A stretch of 64,000 nt of DNA from contig NZ_FTNI01000008.1 in NCBI RefSeq assembly GCF_900156315.1, positions 124,001 to 188,000 on the forward strand. The letters run 5' to 3'. Source of the stretch: Microbispora rosea (GTDB lineage Bacteria > Actinomycetota > Actinomycetes > Streptosporangiales > Streptosporangiaceae). The notes under the pieces are model-generated. The model did no database searches. It had not been told where the DNA came from and saw only the letters and a program-made list of their open reading frames with translations. Below are positions 61,705 to 64,000 of the stretch, in pieces. The first letter of the stretch is position 1; each line of letters begins with the position of its first letter. A program made the translations under genes and the position numbers.

Positions 61705-62637
61705 ATGGCGACGGGGAATCGGACGCAGGAGCAGCACATCTCTGACCGGGATCTGCTGGGGACGTATCTGGCCGAAATCGGCCGCGTTCCCTTGCTGACC
61801 GCGGAGCAGGAGGTCGAGCTGGCCAAGCGCATCGAGGCGGGGTTGTTCGCCGAGCAGTTGCTCGACAGCGGGCGGCCCGAGCCGAAGATCGCGAACGCGA
61901 CCGACGAGGAGCTGGAGCGCATCGCGATCTCGGGGCGGCGGGCGAAGGACGAGTTCATCCAGGCCAACCTGCGTCTCGTGGTCGCGGTCGCGAGGAAGTA
62001 CTCCGGACGGGGGATGCCGCTGATCGACCTGGTGCAGGAGGGCAATCTCGGGCTGGTCCGCGCCGTGGAGAAGTTCGACTACCGCCGGGGGTACAAGTTC
62101 TCCACCTACGCCACCTGGTGGATCCGGCAGTCGGTGGGCCGCTCGATCCACGAGCAGGCGCGGCCGGTGCGGCTGCCCACCCACGCGGGCGAGCAGATGA
62201 CGCGGCTCATGCGGGTGCGCAGGGACATGCTGGCGGAGTTCGACGCCGAGCCGACCGACGCCGACCTCGCCGAGGTGCTCGACCTGCCGATCGAGCGGGT
62301 GCAGGAGCTGCGCCGCTGGGCCTCCGACCCGGTCTCCCTCCAGCTCGGTGTGGGCGACGAGGACGAGACCGAGCTCGGTGACATGATCGCCGACGAGACC
62401 TGGGCGGACCCCGAGCAGCAGGCCATGGCCACCCTGGAGAAGGAGCGCCTGGAGCAGTGGCTGACCGGCCTGGAGGGCCAGATGCGCGAGATGCTGCGCT
62501 GGCGGTACGGCCTGGTGGACGGCCGCGAGCACACCCTCACCGAGGTGGGGGAGCGCTACGGCATCGGCCGTGACCGCGCCCGGCGCATCGAGCGCGACGC
62601 GCTGGTGCGGCTGCGCAAGATGGCCAGCGCCGCCTGA
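61705..62637 (+). CDS. Principal-type RNA polymerase sigma factor (group 1/2 sigma-70)
   Basis: A 310-residue sigma factor; the ATG at 61705 follows CGAGGTG by seven bases. Region 1.2 is DLLGTYLAEIGRVPLLTAEQ. Region 2 is LRLVVAVARKYSGRGM, LIDLVQEGNLGLVRAVEKFD and YKFSTYATWWIRQSVGRSI. Region 3 is PTHAGEQMTRLMRV, and region 4 is LRWRYGLVDGREHTLTEVGE, then GIGRDRARRIERDAL. Region 1.1 is missing, as in the HrdB/HrdA/HrdD-like group 2 sigmas (SigB type in mycobacteria) that serve growth or stress regulons. Confidence 0.94.
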   Translation: MATGNRTQEQHISDRDLLGTYLAEIGRVPLLTAEQEVELAKRIEAGLFAEQLLDSGRPEPKIANATDEELERIAISGRRAKDEFIQANLRLVVAVARKYSGRGMPLIDLVQEGNLGLVRAVEKFDYRRGYKFSTYATWWIRQSVGRSIHEQARPVRLPTHAGEQMTRLMRVRRDMLAEFDAEPTDADLAEVLDLPIERVQELRRWASDPVSLQLGVGDEDETELGDMIADETWADPEQQAMATLEKERLEQWLTGLEGQMREMLRWRYGLVDGREHTLTEVGERYGIGRDRARRIERDALVRLRKMASAA

Positions 62638-62757
62638 CCGGAGGTCCGCCCTCGGCCGGGGTCTCGCCCGGGTGACGAAGGCCGGCGTCCGCGGTCGTCC
62701 GTGGGCGCCGTCGGTTCGTCATGCGAAGAGGGGGTGCGCCCCGCCTGCCGGCCTCCT

Positions 62758-63624
62758 CTACTCGGCTTCGCCGCCGAGCCTCAGCGCGTGAGCGTTCCGG
62801 GCGCACCAGTCGGAGAAGGTCCGGGGGCGGCGGCCGAGCAGGTGGTGCACGGTTCCGGTGCGGACTCCGGCCGTGTCCGCGCGCATGAGCGCCGCGGCTT
62901 CGAGGATCGCGTCGGCAAGGGGCTTCGGCGCGCCGTCGGGGTAGCGGGACCGGACGATCTCCTCGGGGGTGGTCGCCGCTCGGACCTCTATGCGGCGGCC
63001 GATGGTGGCGGCGATGATCGCGACCTGCTCGGCGATGGTGAATGTCTCGTCACCGGTGAGGGTGTAGGTCTGGCCTTCATGGCCGTTCTCGGTCAGCACG
63101 AGGGCGGCGACGGCCGCGATGTCGGCCGGATCGATCGGCGCGGACCGGCCCGGCCCGATCGCGTCGAGGACGACCCCCTCCTCCCTGATGGACGGCCCCC
63201 ATTCCAGGACATTGGTCATGAAACCGCCGGGACGCAGGATCGTGGCCGGTATGCCGGATGCCCGCAGCAGCCGCTCGCGCTCGTGGTGCCAGCGGCCCAT
63301 GGCGGGCACCGGATCTCCGAAGACCCAGATGGACGACAACAGCACGATGTGGCGCACTCCGGCGATGCGCGCGGCGGCGACGGCGTTCGCGGCCTGGTCC
63401 ACGCCGATGCCCGGGGTGAGCAGGAAGACCCGGTCGACGCCGTCGAAGGTGGGGGCGAGCGTCGAGGGCTCGTCCAGGTCGCCGAGCACGCGCTCGGCGC
63501 TTGCGGGCAAGTCGGCCGCGCGGGCGGGGTCGCGGACGAGGATGCGAAACTCCGCGTTCCTCGCGTCGAGCTCGCGGACCAGCTCACGGCCGATTCTGCC
63601 GGTGGCTCCGGTGACCAGTAGCAT
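62758..63624 (-). CDS. NmrA/NAD(P)-binding oxidoreductase-like protein
   Basis: A 288-residue Rossmann protein starting MLLVTGATGRIGRELVRELD with AGGAG upstream. Features are TGATGRIG (cofactor loop), ILRPGGFMTNVLEW, ADIAAVAALVLTENGHEGQT (NmrA/SDR a5 class) and a C-terminal IVRSRYPDGAPKPLADAI. It lacks the SDR catalytic Tyr-Lys and may be a redox sensor or quinone oxidoreductase (QorB-like). Divergent from a MarR gene, whose likely operators lie in the 99-bp gap. Confidence 0.85.
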   Translation of the reverse strand: MLLVTGATGRIGRELVRELDARNAEFRILVRDPARAADLPASAERVLGDLDEPSTLAPTFDGVDRVFLLTPGIGVDQAANAVAAARIAGVRHIVLLSSIWVFGDPVPAMGRWHHERERLLRASGIPATILRPGGFMTNVLEWGPSIREEGVVLDAIGPGRSAPIDPADIAAVAALVLTENGHEGQTYTLTGDETFTIAEQVAIIAATIGRRIEVRAATTPEEIVRSRYPDGAPKPLADAILEAAALMRADTAGVRTGTVHHLLGRRPRTFSDWCARNAHALRLGGEAE

Positions 63625-63633
63625 GACACTCCT

Positions 63634-63701
63634 AATCGTTTGCCGTCTAGCGATTGGCGTACGAGGCGGAACGTTAGCCGGTAAATGATTAGCCGTCAAT
63701 C
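63634..63701. promoter_or_regulatory. Candidate MarR operator pair
   Basis: AATCG...CGATT (63634-63655) and GATTAGCCGTCAATC (63687-63701) are two similar imperfect palindromes sharing a GCCGTC core, between the divergent NmrA-type and MarR genes. Confidence 0.45.
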
Positions 63702-63723
63702 GATCTGTCGTCCGGAGGTGGCG

Positions 63724-64000
63724 GTGGCCGAGTTCCTGGACCTGCACAGCAAAACGACGAAGGCGCTGCGTGCGCTGGCCGAGACGGCCATGCGCCGCCA
63801 CGGCCTGCATCAGGGGCAGGATCACCTGCTGGCCGCCCTGTGGGAGCGCGACGGCAGCACGCCCGGTGAGATCGCGGCCGCGTTGCACGTCACCACGCCC
63901 ACCGTCGTCAAAATGGCCACCCGGATGAGCGCCACCGGTCTGCTCGTCCGCCGCCGCGACGAACATGACAGCAGGCTCGTGCGGCTCTGGCTGACCGACG
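63724..64000 (+). CDS. MarR-family transcriptional regulator (cut by window edge)
   Basis: The GTG at 63724 follows GGAGG by five bases and the frame runs off the window after 92 codons. The product VAEFLDLHSKTTKALRALAE continues with QGQDHLLAALWERDGSTPGE and a winged helix (LHVTTPTVVKMATRMSATGL, then VRRRDEHDSRLVRLWLTD), the DxRxxR wing motif of MarR. It is divergent from the NmrA-type gene, which it probably regulates. Confidence 0.85.
   Translation, partial: MAEFLDLHSKTTKALRALAETAMRRHGLHQGQDHLLAALWERDGSTPGEIAAALHVTTPTVVKMATRMSATGLLVRRRDEHDSRLVRLWLTD

Overview
The window comes from a high-GC actinomycete chromosome. GTG and TTG starts are common, GGAGG-type ribosome sites dominate, several starts look leaderless, and there are SARP, FadR, PadR and TetR regulators and acyl-CoA and Hut catabolism genes. 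The block pncB, clpS, DUF2017, mec, cysO, cysM, murI, metallo-beta-lactamase protein, rph, rdgB follows the order of Mycobacterium tuberculosis Rv1330c-Rv1341. That places the strain in the Actinobacteria. Overall style (long low-complexity linkers, many membrane-anchored hypotheticals) suggests a filamentous group such as the Streptosporangiales, which is inference only.

Layout. 1-6.3 kb: cell-surface and secreted hypotheticals, an SF2 helicase and a heptad-repeat coiled-coil protein. 6.4-16.9 kb: NAD salvage (pncA, pncB), clpS, the Mec-CysO-CysM protein-thiocarboxylate cysteine route with a possible leader peptide between mec and cysO, then murI, an MBL-fold protein, rph and rdgB, interrupted by a DUF3352 protein and a thioesterase. 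16.9-22.3 kb: a membrane-fused molybdopterin oxidoreductase, a large acidic protein ending in a toxin-type papain-fold deamidase domain, and a divergent hydrolase/TetR pair sharing a large dyad operator. 22.5-29 kb: a MacB-like ABC exporter, a LuxR-type two-component system and a collagen-like membrane protein. 29.2-30.5 kb: an HNH nuclease gene directly followed by an odd tRNA with a Leu (UAG) anticodon but a short variable arm, then bcp. 31-35 kb: a PLP aldolase/racemase-like enzyme, a DUF6286/AmaP-like pair and a membrane glycosyltransferase. 35.1-38.2 kb: sdaA, gcvH and gcvT behind a tandem glycine riboswitch. 38.3-44.6 kb: a SARP regulator, then a polyamine-type gamma-glutamylation operon (glutamine synthetase-like, aldehyde dehydrogenase, SDR, PuuD-like hydrolase) divergent from a FadR regulator. 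44.6-52.4 kb: membrane and secreted proteins, a kinase-WD40 fusion and a nucleotidyltransferase with a small partner. 52.5-58.9 kb: ABC transporters, a PadR regulator, a hydrolase and an SDR. 58.9-64 kb: hutF, hutI, a principal-type sigma factor, an NmrA-type reductase and a truncated MarR gene.

The most unusual local system is the HNH-tRNA unit at 29.4-29.96 kb. The other candidates worth work are the leaderless small ORF before cysO, CysO with two residues after its diglycine, the orphan deamidase-toxin protein, the nucleotidyltransferase pair, and the kinase that appears to stand in place of a STAND NTPase. No CRISPR array, insertion sequence, rRNA gene or origin was seen.
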